DNA of 64,000 nt from Candidatus Freyarchaeota archaeon (lineage in GTDB: Archaea > Asgardarchaeota > Jordiarchaeia > Jordiarchaeales > Jordiarchaeaceae). The notes beneath the pieces are model-generated. The model had not been told where the DNA came from, made no database searches, and saw nothing but the letters and a program-made list of their open reading frames with translations. Location: positions 131,663 through 195,662 of the forward strand of contig JAUQZE010000022.1 of the NCBI GenBank assembly GCA_030587365.1, read 5' to 3'. The number at the start of each line of letters is the position of its first letter. The first letter of the stretch is position 1. This document shows, one piece after another, positions 27,436 to 36,382 of this stretch. A program made the position numbers and the translations under genes.

Positions 27436-28284
27436 TTACCTTCTAGGATACTTGGGGTCTCTTTTTTCAAAGAAAGCTGTGATACCTTCCCGAGGGTCTG
27501 TGGTGCACATACAAATTACCTGTGCCCTGTTTTCAATGGCGAGAGCCGCCTCTAGGTTGGGGGCGTTAATGTTTGCATTTATAGAGGATTTGGTCAGTCG
27601 CAGACCCAGGGGACTTTTGCTTATTAGAACCCTTGCTAGAGCTATCGCTTCGTCCATAAGTTTCTCATCGGGAACCACACGTGAAACGAGACCGATTCTC
27701 TCCGCTTCCTGAGCGTCCACGAATCTCGCGGTGTAAATGATTTCTGCTGCCCGAGACAAGCCGATCAGTCGGGGTAAGAAGTAGCTGTTCCCAACATCCA
27801 CTCCTGAAAGACCTAGCAGGAACACCGAATTTCTGAACCTCGCGCTTTCCCCCGCGATGCGGATATCAGCCGCCAGTGCGATAGAGAAAGCCATACCCAC
27901 CGCTGGTCCCTTTATGGCGCAGATAATGGGTTGAGGTATCTCACGCATCCGCAAAACCAGTTGAGAAGTACGCTTCTGGGCGTAATACTCCCTCTTGACA
28001 ACTTCGGGAATGTCCATGTATTTTAGATTGCGATAGTTCTCGGGAACCTCGGGCTGATAAATTGTTGCCGCCTCATTAAGATCAGTGCCGGCGCTGAATC
28101 CTCTTCCTTCACCGGTTAGAATCAGCACTCGGATATCCATATCCCACTCCAATTTGTGGAAAAGGTCGTGGAGCTCCTCAATCATCTGAATAGTGAAAGC
28201 ATTCAATTTCTCTGGACGATTCAGCGAAACAACTGCAATTCCGTCCTCCAATTCCTTGTACTTTATTGCTTTATAACTACTCAT
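27436..28284 (-). CDS. Crotonase family protein, copy 2
   Basis: A 282-aa paralog of the crotonase at 24498. The same catalytic peculiarity is seen: the hydratase Glu positions read GMAFS and NSVF, while the Asp in LSGVDVGNSYFLPR is kept. It probably acts on an acyl-CoA by a non-hydratase mechanism. The start at ATG 28284 follows a GGAGGT SD with seven-base spacing. The longer frame to 28332 is not needed and would include the SD. It is upstream of the KaiC-like gene on the same strand but separated by about 260 AT-rich bases, so it probably has its own promoter. Confidence 0.88.
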   Translation of the reverse strand: MSSYKAIKYKELEDGIAVVSLNRPEKLNAFTIQMIEELHDLFHKLEWDMDIRVLILTGEGRGFSAGTDLNEAATIYQPEVPENYRNLKYMDIPEVVKREYYAQKRTSQLVLRMREIPQPIICAIKGPAVGMAFSIALAADIRIAGESARFRNSVFLLGLSGVDVGNSYFLPRLIGLSRAAEIIYTARFVDAQEAERIGLVSRVVPDEKLMDEAIALARVLISKSPLGLRLTKSSINANINAPNLEAALAIENRAQVICMCTTDPREGITAFFEKRDPKYPRR

Positions 28285-28566
28285 GCAAGTTACCTCCAAA
28301 AAATTTTTGAATAAAACTAAAGAATTTCCCAAATCCCGTATAAATAAAGGTAAGTGGAAGATGATTCTATCTTTAAATTAACTTTTATGTTTCAGGTCAC
28401 CCTCATCTTAGCAAAAATAGAAGGATAATAAAAAGTAAGCCAGCTGTTGTTTTTTTGGCGCCTTATTTTTGAAAGAAAAACCGAATTTCGAATATGCTTA
28501 AAAGTTTTGTTTCCCCATTTTTAATCAGCCAACAATATTTGAGCAAGTGAGCATTGGTCGATAAAA

Positions 28567-28989
28567 ATGAAAAAGTCAGTGGATACTCCCAATGTTTTGT
28601 TATGCCATCTATGCGGAAAGTACATTGACCCGGATGGAAATTTTATTCGGTGTAGAGAGACCTCTAACGTGTACTGCTCTCGGAGATGTTACTATTATGA
28701 CTTCGTTCAGAGCGAGAAGAAGACCGATCCTATTTTTGCCCAGCTTGACAATATTTTGGAGCACCACAGCTCCAACATTGAACAGAAGATGAATTTATTA
28801 GAAGCCGTAAACGAAGTCACAAGTGTCATACTCTCAGTTTATGGTGTATATTGGTTCTTCCCCGAAGTCTATGTCTCCAACAAATGGAATATACACTACA
28901 TATTCAAGAATTTCAACATAACACCCATAGATTTGGACCGACTAGCATCAGATCTCTACCAAATGAGACACTTAGGAGTCTGCAGCTAA
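28567..28989 (+). CDS. Small zinc-finger protein, 140 aa
   Basis: The N-terminus carries C13-x2-C16, C29, C37 and C41 (LCHLCGK, RCRETSNVYCSRRC), a treble-clef or TRASH/MYM-like zinc site. The rest is helical with aromatic residues and ends in GVCS. I do not recognise the full-length family. The protein could bind nucleic acid or a partner protein. The start is ATG 28567. It is divergent from the crotonase gene and has no obvious operon partner. Confidence 0.65.
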   Translation: MKKSVDTPNVLLCHLCGKYIDPDGNFIRCRETSNVYCSRRCYYYDFVQSEKKTDPIFAQLDNILEHHSSNIEQKMNLLEAVNEVTSVILSVYGVYWFFPEVYVSNKWNIHYIFKNFNITPIDLDRLASDLYQMRHLGVCS

Positions 28990-29179
28990 AAATAGTGACT
29001 CGACTCTGAACATTTCTCTATAAGCTAGAAACAGGATTGCGCCATCGAAGTGACTAGTTGACCGTGTCGATGAAGGTAGGGGGAACCAAGCTTCACACTA
29101 CAAAGTCGGCTCTGCGGTTTTTCTTAAAAAAAAGAAGAAAATGGTATTTTTACTTAGCGTTTTCTAACGCGGAACTAGA

Positions 29180-29866
29180 TTAGTACTCGATTACTTTGGG
29201 TAATTTCTTGGCGTGATTAACCCATTTGGTAACTTCGCTTAAACTCGGCGGCCTTCGCACAAGCTTCTTTTTCTCATTCGCCGCTAGTAATTTCGGGTGT
29301 AAGACCTTAGGGTCTTGTTTCGCTAGTTCCACTACGTCTCGTACTTCTGCTTCGTCTAGCAGGTCAGAGTACTCCTCGGAAACTCCCTTTACTCTAACAA
29401 AGTCCGCATCTCTTACCCATTCCAAGATGAGCTTGGCTGCTATGCCTGTTTTTTTGGCTAGATCTTCTCGTCCAGCGGGTTTTCGTCCGGCTACAAGCAA
29501 ATCCTTCGTTGTTTTAATCCCTGCAGCGTTAAGTTTATCAGCGTATTTTGGGCCGATTCCCTCTACATTTATTACGGGAATATTTTTAAATGATGGTAAC
29601 TCAATTTTTGCTTCCTTTACTGGCTTTGGCTTCGCTGCCACTTCTAGTCCGGAGGCGCTCCCAGCTATTATTACACCAATTATAAAGAGCAGCCCACCTA
29701 TAATAGCAATCCAAAATCGAAGAGGGTTAGTTTGCGTCAGTGAAGCAAAAAGGTTTCCAGAGATCGAAGAGATCCAAATTAAGCCAAGTATTCCAAGAAC
29801 AGCTCCAAAAATAGCTAATGCGATACCAATTTTTGCGTTCTTGTTCACTTTCCACACTTCCTTCAT
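29180..29866 (-). CDS. Membrane-anchored DUF4332 (helix-hairpin-helix) protein
   Basis: A 228-aa protein. Two membrane segments (about 12-32 and 50-70) are followed by a DUF4332-type domain: VEGIGPKYADKLNAAGIKTTKDLL, then GREDLAKKTG, then VKGVSEEYSDLLDEA and RRPPSLSEVTKW. These are tandem helix-hairpin-helix motifs that usually bind DNA or proteins non-specifically. The soluble paralog at 30226 shares the domain end to end. The membrane form may tether a nucleoprotein or protein complex to the membrane, but this is inference. The start is ATG 29866. Confidence 0.82.
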   Translation of the reverse strand: MKEVWKVNKNAKIGIALAIFGAVLGILGLIWISSISGNLFASLTQTNPLRFWIAIIGGLLFIIGVIIAGSASGLEVAAKPKPVKEAKIELPSFKNIPVINVEGIGPKYADKLNAAGIKTTKDLLVAGRKPAGREDLAKKTGIAAKLILEWVRDADFVRVKGVSEEYSDLLDEAEVRDVVELAKQDPKVLHPKLLAANEKKKLVRRPPSLSEVTKWVNHAKKLPKVIEY

Positions 29867-30225
29867 TGTTTATATGAATATATTTCTATCTAAAGAAGAT
29901 TTAAACATTACCTCTATCTAATTAAAAAAGGTAGGAATCAAAATTAATCAATAAAAACTAAAATGAGAGAAAAGCAATAAAAAATCACCCAACTGCATTT
30001 CTCATAAAAGTTGGATCTTTTTAAAGGCGCCAAAATGCAAACTCTAACTGCATCTGCGAAACTCTACTCAGACCTTCGTCCTCATCTTTCAGTAGTGGCT
30101 CTAACTGTTTTAATGCTTCCAGACTCCCACTACCATTATAGATTTGGCCTATGTGCGATTTTTCATAAAAAAAGAAGGGAATTGTATCTTTACTTTGAGC
30201 GTTTCCTAAGCGAAACTAGATTAGT

Positions 30226-30648
30226 TTAGTACTCAATTGCTTTTGGCAATTTCTTGGCCTGATCAATCCATTTTGTGATTACTTTTACGCTCGGCGGTCT
30301 TCGTACAATCTTCTTTTTCCCGGCTGCTTCAAGTATTTTCGCGTGTAAGCCCGCCGGGTCTCTTTTCGCTAGGTCAGGTACATCTTTGACCCCCGCCTCT
30401 TCAAGCAGATCAGAGTACTCCTCTGAAACTCCCTTTATTCGCATTAGATCTGAATCCTGGATCCATTCTAAGATGAGCTTATCAGATATACCAGTTTTTT
30501 TAACCAGCTCTTCTCGCCCACTCGGTGTTCGTCCCTTTTCAAGCAAATCCTTCGTGGTTTTAATCCCTAAACTATTAAGTTTTTCGGCATATACTTTTCC
30601 AATTCCCTCAATTTTTATTATAGGTACTATCTTTATTGATTCGCTCAT
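30226..30648 (-). CDS. Soluble DUF4332 protein, 140 aa
   Basis: This protein lacks the membrane part of its neighbour at 29180 but has the same domain (IEGIGKVYAEKLNSLG, GREELVKKTG, IKGVSEEYSDLLEEAG, RRPPSVKVITKW). It must be a tandem duplicate, because the C-termini are almost identical (AKKLPKxIEY). ATG 30648 follows GAGG with six-base spacing. The ATG at 30660 overlaps the SD. Helix-hairpin-helix motifs suggest DNA or RNA contact. No catalytic residues are seen. Confidence 0.8.
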   Translation of the reverse strand: MSESIKIVPIIKIEGIGKVYAEKLNSLGIKTTKDLLEKGRTPSGREELVKKTGISDKLILEWIQDSDLMRIKGVSEEYSDLLEEAGVKDVPDLAKRDPAGLHAKILEAAGKKKIVRRPPSVKVITKWIDQAKKLPKAIEY

Positions 30649-30988
30649 GCGATGCCTCATCTCGATTTTTTTAATTGATGTTAAGTTAATTGTATATTTA
30701 TTAATTAAGATAGTTATAAATTTTACTATAATAGAAAATATTGCAAAAATTTATCTTCTCCCCCACTTTTTCATTTCGAAAATACTATAGGCTAAAGCGA
30801 AGAAGCACTCATACGATTCGTTGAATTCTCCTTTTATTTTTTAATTGGTTTGGTTTTTGAAAACATTTTGTGGGAAGTGCAAAAGGGATAAAAATAAGTT
30901 TGAGAATTTTTATGTGGTTTTCTGTACTCACATATTGGCAGCGATAACTTGTACTCAAATTTAGGTTTGGCTAGGAAGGTGAGTTTGC
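30649..30988 (+). other. Gene-free stretch before the phenylacetate-CoA ligase gene
   Basis: About 340 very AT-rich bases between divergent genes. It must hold both promoters. I see several T-runs but no RNA gene or repeat worth naming. Confidence 0.4.
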
Positions 30989-32302
30989 GTGGATTATTTG
31001 TACTGGAATAAGGATGTGGAACTATCTTCAAGAGAAGGAATAGTGGAGATACAGTCTAAGAGATTGAGGAATATGGCCAAGTACTGCTACGATAATGTTC
31101 CGTTCTATAATCAGAAATTTAAGAAGGCAGGATTGAAGCCAGCGGACATTAAATCCGTTGAGGACATTACAAAGATTCCGTTCACTCTGAAATCGGATCT
31201 CAGGGAAAACTATCCATTTAAGATGTTTGCGAAGCCCTTGGAGGAGATTGTTAGGCTGCATGCCAGTTCAGGGACGAGTGGGTCGCCTACCGTTGTGGGT
31301 TATACTCGTAACGACATTGAAACGTGGACTGAGATGATGGCTCGCACAATGACTTGTCCGGGTTGTCACAAGGGTGATATTGTACAGAACGCTTACGGTT
31401 ATGGATTGTTTACCGGGGGTCTGGGATTCCATTATGGAGGTGAGAGGATCGGTGCCACTGTTATTCCAATCTCTGGTGGGAACACTGCGCTTCAGATAAA
31501 GTTGATGAAGGATTTTGGTTCAACTGTTCTTACCTGCACCCCATCGTACTCTCTATACCTAGCGGAGTATGCTAAACAGGAAAAGGTTGACATTTCAAAG
31601 GATATCAAGCTGCGTATGGGGATTTTTGGAGCGGAGCCATCTTCGGATACTCTGAGAAGTAAAATCGAAGAGTCTTTAAACATTGATGCTTACGACATTT
31701 ATGGACTCTCAGAGATTTATGGACCAGGAGTATCCGTGGAATGCCCCGAGAAGAACGGATTACACATATGGGAGGATTTGCTTATTCCAGAGGTTATTGA
31801 CAAGGATACTAAGGAACCTGTTTCACCGGGAGAGAAGGGGGTTCTGACGTTCACTGCCCTAACTAAGGAGGGGATTCCCTTGCTTAGGTATGTTACTAAT
31901 GATATAACATCTTTGAACTATGAGAAGTGTAACTGTGGACGTGAGATGGTTAGGATGAGCAAGGTTGCGGGTAGAGCGGACGATATGTTGATTGTTAGAG
32001 GGGTGAACGTGTATCCGTCGCAGATAGAACATGTTTTGATGGGGATTCCGGGTGTTAGTGAGAATTATCAGATATTGGTTGACCGCGACATTCTTGATAC
32101 TTTAACGGTTAGGATTGAAGTTACTCCGGACATATTTTCCGACAGGATGAAAGACCTAGTGAACTTTCAGAGAAGGGTTGAAAATGAGTTGTTTGAGACG
32201 CTTAGAGTGAAGGCTAATGTTGAACTGGTTGCTCCTGGTAAGATTCCTAGGTCTATGGGTAAGGCGAAAAGGGTTATAGACTTGAGGAAGGAGAATATCT
32301 AG
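30989..32302 (+). CDS. paaK: Phenylacetate-CoA ligase (PaaK family)
   Basis: A 437-aa adenylate-forming enzyme that activates an aryl acid to its CoA thioester using ATP. The phosphate loop HASSGTSGSPTVVGYT, the YGLSEIYGPG block and the C-terminal VRGVNVYPSQIEH hinge are all intact, and the length is normal for PaaK. GTG 30989 follows AAGGTGAG. The ACT-domain gene lies 18 bases downstream. In many archaea a PaaK plus ACT pair accompanies indolepyruvate oxidoreductase for aryl-acid metabolism. Here iorAB is about 13.6 kb away, so a link is plausible but not proven. Confidence 0.93.
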   Translation: MDYLYWNKDVELSSREGIVEIQSKRLRNMAKYCYDNVPFYNQKFKKAGLKPADIKSVEDITKIPFTLKSDLRENYPFKMFAKPLEEIVRLHASSGTSGSPTVVGYTRNDIETWTEMMARTMTCPGCHKGDIVQNAYGYGLFTGGLGFHYGGERIGATVIPISGGNTALQIKLMKDFGSTVLTCTPSYSLYLAEYAKQEKVDISKDIKLRMGIFGAEPSSDTLRSKIEESLNIDAYDIYGLSEIYGPGVSVECPEKNGLHIWEDLLIPEVIDKDTKEPVSPGEKGVLTFTALTKEGIPLLRYVTNDITSLNYEKCNCGREMVRMSKVAGRADDMLIVRGVNVYPSQIEHVLMGIPGVSENYQILVDRDILDTLTVRIEVTPDIFSDRMKDLVNFQRRVENELFETLRVKANVELVAPGKIPRSMGKAKRVIDLRKENI

Positions 32303-32320
32303 GAGACAAAGGAGGAAAAA

Positions 32321-32746
32321 ATGAAGATGGTTAAACAGATTTCAGTCTTTCTTCAGAATAGACCGGGCACCTTGGCTGAGTTAACTAAAATACTGCTGGA
32401 TAATGATATAAATATGAGGGCTCTTACGGTTGCCGACACCGCGGATTATGGAATTATTAGGATAATTGTAGACGACCCTAATAAAACTCTAAAGATTTTA
32501 AAGTCCCAAGATTATCTAGTTTCGGAAACCGATGTCATAGCGGTAGAGGCTTTTGATAAACCCGGAGGCTTGTATGAGATAGCGACTACCTTGGGAGAAA
32601 GGAACGTAAATATAGAGTATCTTTACACCACCCTGAAACAGGGAAAAGCAATTATGATCATAAGAGTTTCCGACATAGAAACCGCTCTAGAAGCACTGAG
32701 AAACGGGGGATTCAGACTGGTCAGCGAAGAAGAACTTTACGAATAA
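32321..32746 (+). CDS. Tandem ACT-domain protein, 141 aa
   Basis: Two ACT domains (about 1-68 and 72-138) with the motifs KQISVFLQNRPGTLAELTK and AFDKPGGLYEIATTL. ACT pairs bind amino acids and regulate enzymes allosterically. AAAGGAGG lies just upstream of ATG 32321. It directly follows paaK and is probably co-transcribed, so it may sense an aromatic amino acid and tune the ligase. The protein is cytosolic. Confidence 0.9.
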   Translation: MKMVKQISVFLQNRPGTLAELTKILLDNDINMRALTVADTADYGIIRIIVDDPNKTLKILKSQDYLVSETDVIAVEAFDKPGGLYEIATTLGERNVNIEYLYTTLKQGKAIMIIRVSDIETALEALRNGGFRLVSEEELYE

Positions 32747-32846
32747 CATATAAACTCGTTATATCCTGTCTGATCAGAAAAAGTGAGCCAGAACAATTTC
32801 GGCATAAATCTTCAGAGCCTTCAAGTTCGAAAGGAGATTTACACAC

Positions 32847-33473
32847 TTGTTAAAAATCAAAAATGACTTGGAAGAAATCCGCGAGCTAGCACTAAAGGAA
32901 GGAGCGTCCAGAGCCAAGGTGATCGATACGAGTTCAATCGTTGTAGATGAGAGAGTACAGCTAAAATGCAGATATCCCCCCTGCATTAATTACGGGAGAA
33001 GCCTAATGTGCCCACCCTACACACCAACCGCCGGGGAATTCAGGGAGATCCTCGAAAAATACAAGTACGCCATAATTTTCCAAGTAGATAAAACCATAGA
33101 CAAGGAAATACAAAACTACATCAAAAATAAGGAAACAACCCTCTTGGATCTGTCCAAGGATGAAAAATTCGTAGAACTTGTTTCGAAAAAGGGCGTGTGG
33201 AGCGAAGGAGTAGAAACCAACAAAATAATCTCCGCCCTTGAGAGAGAAGCCTTCAAAAGAGGATACCACTACGCACTAGGACTAACATCTGGACCCTGCA
33301 GACTGTGTGAAAACTGTGACCCAAAAAGCCTCTGTAAACACCCATGGGAAGCGAGGCCATCAATGGAGGCTGTGGGAATAGATGTTTCAAAAACCGCGGA
33401 AAACGCCGGTTTCAAAATACAGTGGGGAACAAAAGAGTCAATGAACCTCACAGCCCTCGTGTTAATCGATTAA
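32847..33473 (+). CDS. DUF2284 metal-binding protein
   Basis: A 208-aa Cys-rich protein. It has the DUF2284 pattern: CRYPPCINYGRSLMCPPYTPT near residues 32-52, and CRLCENCDPKSLCKHP near 152-167. These cysteines probably hold a metal or Fe-S cluster. The family is common in anaerobes and its function is unknown. TTG 32847 follows AAAGGAG with ten-base spacing. It comes 100 bases after the ACT gene on the same strand, possibly in the same transcript. Confidence 0.85.
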   Translation: MLKIKNDLEEIRELALKEGASRAKVIDTSSIVVDERVQLKCRYPPCINYGRSLMCPPYTPTAGEFREILEKYKYAIIFQVDKTIDKEIQNYIKNKETTLLDLSKDEKFVELVSKKGVWSEGVETNKIISALEREAFKRGYHYALGLTSGPCRLCENCDPKSLCKHPWEARPSMEAVGIDVSKTAENAGFKIQWGTKESMNLTALVLID

Positions 33474-33835
33474 AAAAGAATTCATGGATGGTTTAAGAGA
33501 CTAAAATCCTGCCCGTAATTCCCGTGGCTCATCAGCCTCCTTGAGCCACACTTGGGGCGACGAAAAAGTTTCGCCACCCTGACAGCCCTAAAGAACCTAT
33601 AACAACCCTCTTCACTTTAAACAAGGATCCAAAATGTTCAAAAAAGAGTATCAGAAAGCGGGTCATAATAAATCTTATTCAAGCCTAAAATGTACGCCCA
33701 GCTAATTTTAATGGGTATTATTCTGACGGCTCTATAGAACTAGATGAAAATTAAAAACTTTTAGAAAATGGGTAAAAAAAAATAAAAAGTATTTTGGTTT
33801 TCGTGTAGAAGTTTCTATAAAAACATATCCGGTGA
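33474..33835 (+). other. Gene-free stretch with two hairpins
   Basis: No gene is seen. A perfect 8-bp stem, GTGGCTCA (33524-33531) with TGAGCCAC (33542-33549), is followed within ten bases by a second stem, GGCGA (33556-33560) with TCGCC (33571-33575). It is GC-rich compared with its surroundings, so a structured RNA or 3' processing element is possible. Confidence 0.5.
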
Positions 33836-34540
33836 TTAGAGCATATAACACTGCGCTATACAATGGGGGTTATTGAATTTTAATAGGGTATAGTCCCATT
33901 CATAGCCAGTGGCTATTTTAAAATCTGCGGCCACAGCAAAGGAGATAGCGCATGCCAATCTGCCATCAGGCCGTTTTAACACCTTCTCATCATAAGCCAG
34001 TCTACATGCATCCAAAAAGTAGCACTTTGGCAAGATAAAGTCTACACTCCCATCTCCATTTTCCTTATATCCCCACTCATGGGGACTAAAATTCATATCA
34101 GTCAGCATCTGGCTAAGCTTTGATAGAATACCGTCTACATCAACATTCCTCTTTATATCGCTCAAGGTTTCCGATATACCTCTAATGGCGCCTATGTGCC
34201 CAACCCTGGTTCCTGCTCCAGTTTGACCCTGGAACTCGTTTTCAGTCTTGTATTGGGCGTACAGAATTGAGCAGTATGGAGTGGGATATTTATCGGATTT
34301 TGAGACTAGATACTCTGCCAACTGGTCTAGGTCTTTAATATTTTGGGGTGGTTTTTCACCAATTTTTTGAGCTTCAAACTCTAGAGCGTGCTTTATAAAT
34401 CGGGTGGGGAATACTGGTCCGTACGTTTTTTCTTCTTCTTTTAGCCCGCTTATAATTATCGCTGTTAGCGGTCCGGGAGGAGGTATTTCGTACGGGGTCT
34501 TTTCAAACATTTTAAAATCAGAAATTTTCAATTCCGCCAC
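33836..34540 (-). CDS. Cys-motif paralog family protein, copy 2 (234 aa)
   Basis: Close paralog of the gene at 34921 and more distant from that at 21330. The N-terminus reads KISDFKMFEKTPYEIPP. The C-terminus keeps the spaced cysteines (CYFLDACR, then C near LACAIS, then PHCIAQC). No catalytic motif of a known enzyme is recognised. GTG 34540 sits seven bases after GAGGTG, so I start there rather than at GTG 34555, which overlaps the SD. The palindromic operator at 34628-34648 lies upstream. It is tandem with copy 3 but has its own promoter. Confidence 0.75.
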   Translation of the reverse strand: MAELKISDFKMFEKTPYEIPPPGPLTAIIISGLKEEEKTYGPVFPTRFIKHALEFEAQKIGEKPPQNIKDLDQLAEYLVSKSDKYPTPYCSILYAQYKTENEFQGQTGAGTRVGHIGAIRGISETLSDIKRNVDVDGILSKLSQMLTDMNFSPHEWGYKENGDGSVDFILPKCYFLDACRLAYDEKVLKRPDGRLACAISFAVAADFKIATGYEWDYTLLKFNNPHCIAQCYML

Positions 34541-34920
34541 TTTCCAACACCTCACTTGACATTATTCTGACGATAAAATTTATATCTATAACAATATTAT
34601 ATAATTCTCGGCATAAAAATATATCTATTATGTAGCTATATTACATAATTATTTCTTTTTACTTTTGTACGGTTTATGCCTCTGCCCCACCTCTAGTTTC
34701 CGGGGCGGTTATTAATGGAGAATTATAGTCACTGAACATACTTTCCCGAATCACAAAAATCGGCACCATGTCTTTTGCTGACCCCAGAAAAATAAGAACC
34801 TTTTCAAAAGTCCAGAGTGTTCATAAAAAAAGAGTGATAGAAAGTCAGCCACAAAAATCCTATACATTAGAAAATACGAAAAATATTTTTGTTCTCTGAA
34901 AGTTTAGCCCTAATGAATGA
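34541..34920 (-). other. Gene-free stretch carrying the copy-2 promoter
   Basis: This stretch holds the SD, a TATA-like region and the operator for copy 2 in its left 110 bases. The remaining part between the two paralogs shows no gene or repeat that I can support. Confidence 0.45.
34628..34648 (-). promoter_or_regulatory. Palindromic operator, copy 2
   Basis: TTATGTA, seven bases, TACATAA. On the gene's strand it is followed by TAGATATATTTTTATGC, identical to copy 1. The end of the palindrome lies 88 bases from the GTG start, compared with 91 for copy 1. Confidence 0.75.
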
Positions 34921-35625
34921 TTAGAGCATGTAAGATCTCGCTATACAGTGTGGTTTATAATTTTCTAGGACTTCATAGTCCCATTCATAACCCGAAGTTA
35001 GTTTAAGATACTGGCTCACAGCGAAGGCGGCAATACATTGCAATCTGCCGTCTGGCCGTTTAAGCAAGCCCTCGTCGAAAGCCGATCGGCATCCGTCCAC
35101 ATAGTGACACTTCGGCCAGAGTAAGTCTACACTTCCATCTCCATTTTTTTTGTATCCCCATTCACGGGGACTGAAATTCATCGAAATCAGGATCTGGCTT
35201 AACTTTAATAGAGAACCATCTACATCAACTTTCCTGTCTTTAACGCTCAATGTTTCTGACATACTTCTAGCAGCACCTAAATGCCCAATCCGAGTCCCTG
35301 CTCCGGCTTTGCCTTGGAACTCGTTTTCAGTCTTGTACTGAGCGTATACAGTTGTGCAGTAAGGAGTAGGATACTTATCGGATTTTGAGACCAAATATTC
35401 TAACAAATCGTTTAGAGTTTTGATATCTTGGGGGGGTTTCTCTCCAATTCTTTGAGCTTCGAACTCTAGAGCGTGTTTTATGAATCTGGTGGTGAATACG
35501 GGTCCGTACGTTTTTTCTATTTCTTTTAGCCCGTTTATGATTATCTCTGTTATAGGTCTGGGAGGAGGTATTTCGTATAGAGTCTTTTCAAACATTTTAA
35601 AATCAGAAATTTTCAATTCCGTCAC
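34921..35625 (-). CDS. Cys-motif paralog family protein, copy 3 (234 aa)
   Basis: Tandem duplicate of the 33836 gene, with the same length and start context (GAGGTG then GTG 35625). Conserved features are KISDFKMFEKTLYEIPP, GAGTRIGHLG, CHYVDGCR, a Cys in RLQCIAAF, and YEWDYEVLE...PHCIARS. The molecular role is unknown. The repeated Cys and His pattern suggests a bound cofactor. Its promoter carries operator copy 3. The nearly identical regulation of all three genes is the best clue to a common function. Confidence 0.75.
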   Translation of the reverse strand: MTELKISDFKMFEKTLYEIPPPRPITEIIINGLKEIEKTYGPVFTTRFIKHALEFEAQRIGEKPPQDIKTLNDLLEYLVSKSDKYPTPYCTTVYAQYKTENEFQGKAGAGTRIGHLGAARSMSETLSVKDRKVDVDGSLLKLSQILISMNFSPREWGYKKNGDGSVDLLWPKCHYVDGCRSAFDEGLLKRPDGRLQCIAAFAVSQYLKLTSGYEWDYEVLENYKPHCIARSYML

Positions 35626-35716
35626 TTTCCAACACCTCACTTGACAATATTCTGGCTATAACATGGTTATAGCTTTATAACAATATTATATAATTCTCAG
35701 CATAAAAATATATCTA

Positions 35717-35737
35717 TTATGTAGCTATGTTACATAA
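35717..35737 (-). promoter_or_regulatory. Palindromic operator, copy 3
   Basis: TTATGTA, seven bases, TACATAA, with the same TAGATATATTTTTATGC block on the gene side. It differs from copy 2 only in one spacer base and flanking positions. Confidence 0.75.
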
Positions 35738-35844
35738 TTATTTCTTTTCATTTTAGGAGGCAAATGATTCTCAAATTGCTGCTTCATCAGTTACTGCTCG
35801 CAATTAAAAACAATATTGAAATAAAGAAAGAGTGATGGAGTTTT

Positions 35845-36000
35845 CTAGGGGTATAGTTCTCCTGTATGCATGATGTTGTTAGGATCAAAAGTCTTCTTCA
35901 TGCGTCTTAGTAATCCATACTGTGTTCCGTAGTGCGGTTCCTATGTTATCCCATTCCTCTGAGTGTGAGTCTAAAAGGTGGCTTTCCAGTTAGGTACTAT
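35845..36000 (-). pseudogene. Remnant of an FAD-linked oxidase (GlcD-type) C-terminus
   Basis: Read on the minus strand, three frames in succession give VPNWKA, then HLLDSHSEEWDNIG, then HYGTQYGLLRRMKKTFDPNN continuing through IMHTGELYP to a stop at 35847-35845. This matches the usual end of FAD-binding glycolate-oxidase-like subunits (LxRxxKxxxDPNNIMxPG). At least two frameshifts have occurred, and everything before VPNWK is gone. It is therefore a dead 3' fragment next to the VapBC scar. Confidence 0.75.
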
Positions 36001-36013
36001 AGTCTGATTAATG

Positions 36014-36238
36014 TTAATGCGCATCCAGCTCAATTTCACTTTCGAATTTTTTAGTGATGTATTTGTGATATATCCAGAATGGAACAAGGAACATTACGGC
36101 ATAAATTATCGAGCCTATTAATAAGTTGAGCCTATGGAAGATAAAATACTCTACAACCGGTCCTAGAATCGCCCATGCTAAAACTGGTTGCCACAAAGAC
36201 TTTTTATGAAAGATTAGGAATGTTGCAGAGTAAATACT
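36014..36238 (-). pseudogene. 5'-truncated copy of a small membrane protein gene
   Basis: The readable part from YSATFLIF to TKKFESEIELDAH is closely similar, at protein and DNA level, to the last 75 residues of the intact gene at 37270-37641. Homology ends abruptly near 36238, after which the sequence is unrelated and leads into vapBC. The N-terminal 48 or so residues and the start are missing, so it is probably not expressed as a normal protein. Confidence 0.8.
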
Positions 36239-36382
36239 AAAGGAAATAGAATCTGCATAACAACCTCCATCCATACGGATTCGGTTCCCGGGGAGTCTAG
36301 TGTGCCGGGACGAAACTTCTCGAAAAGAGGACTCAACGTAAAGTATAAATTATGGTTATACTGTATAACATTTGGTGATACT

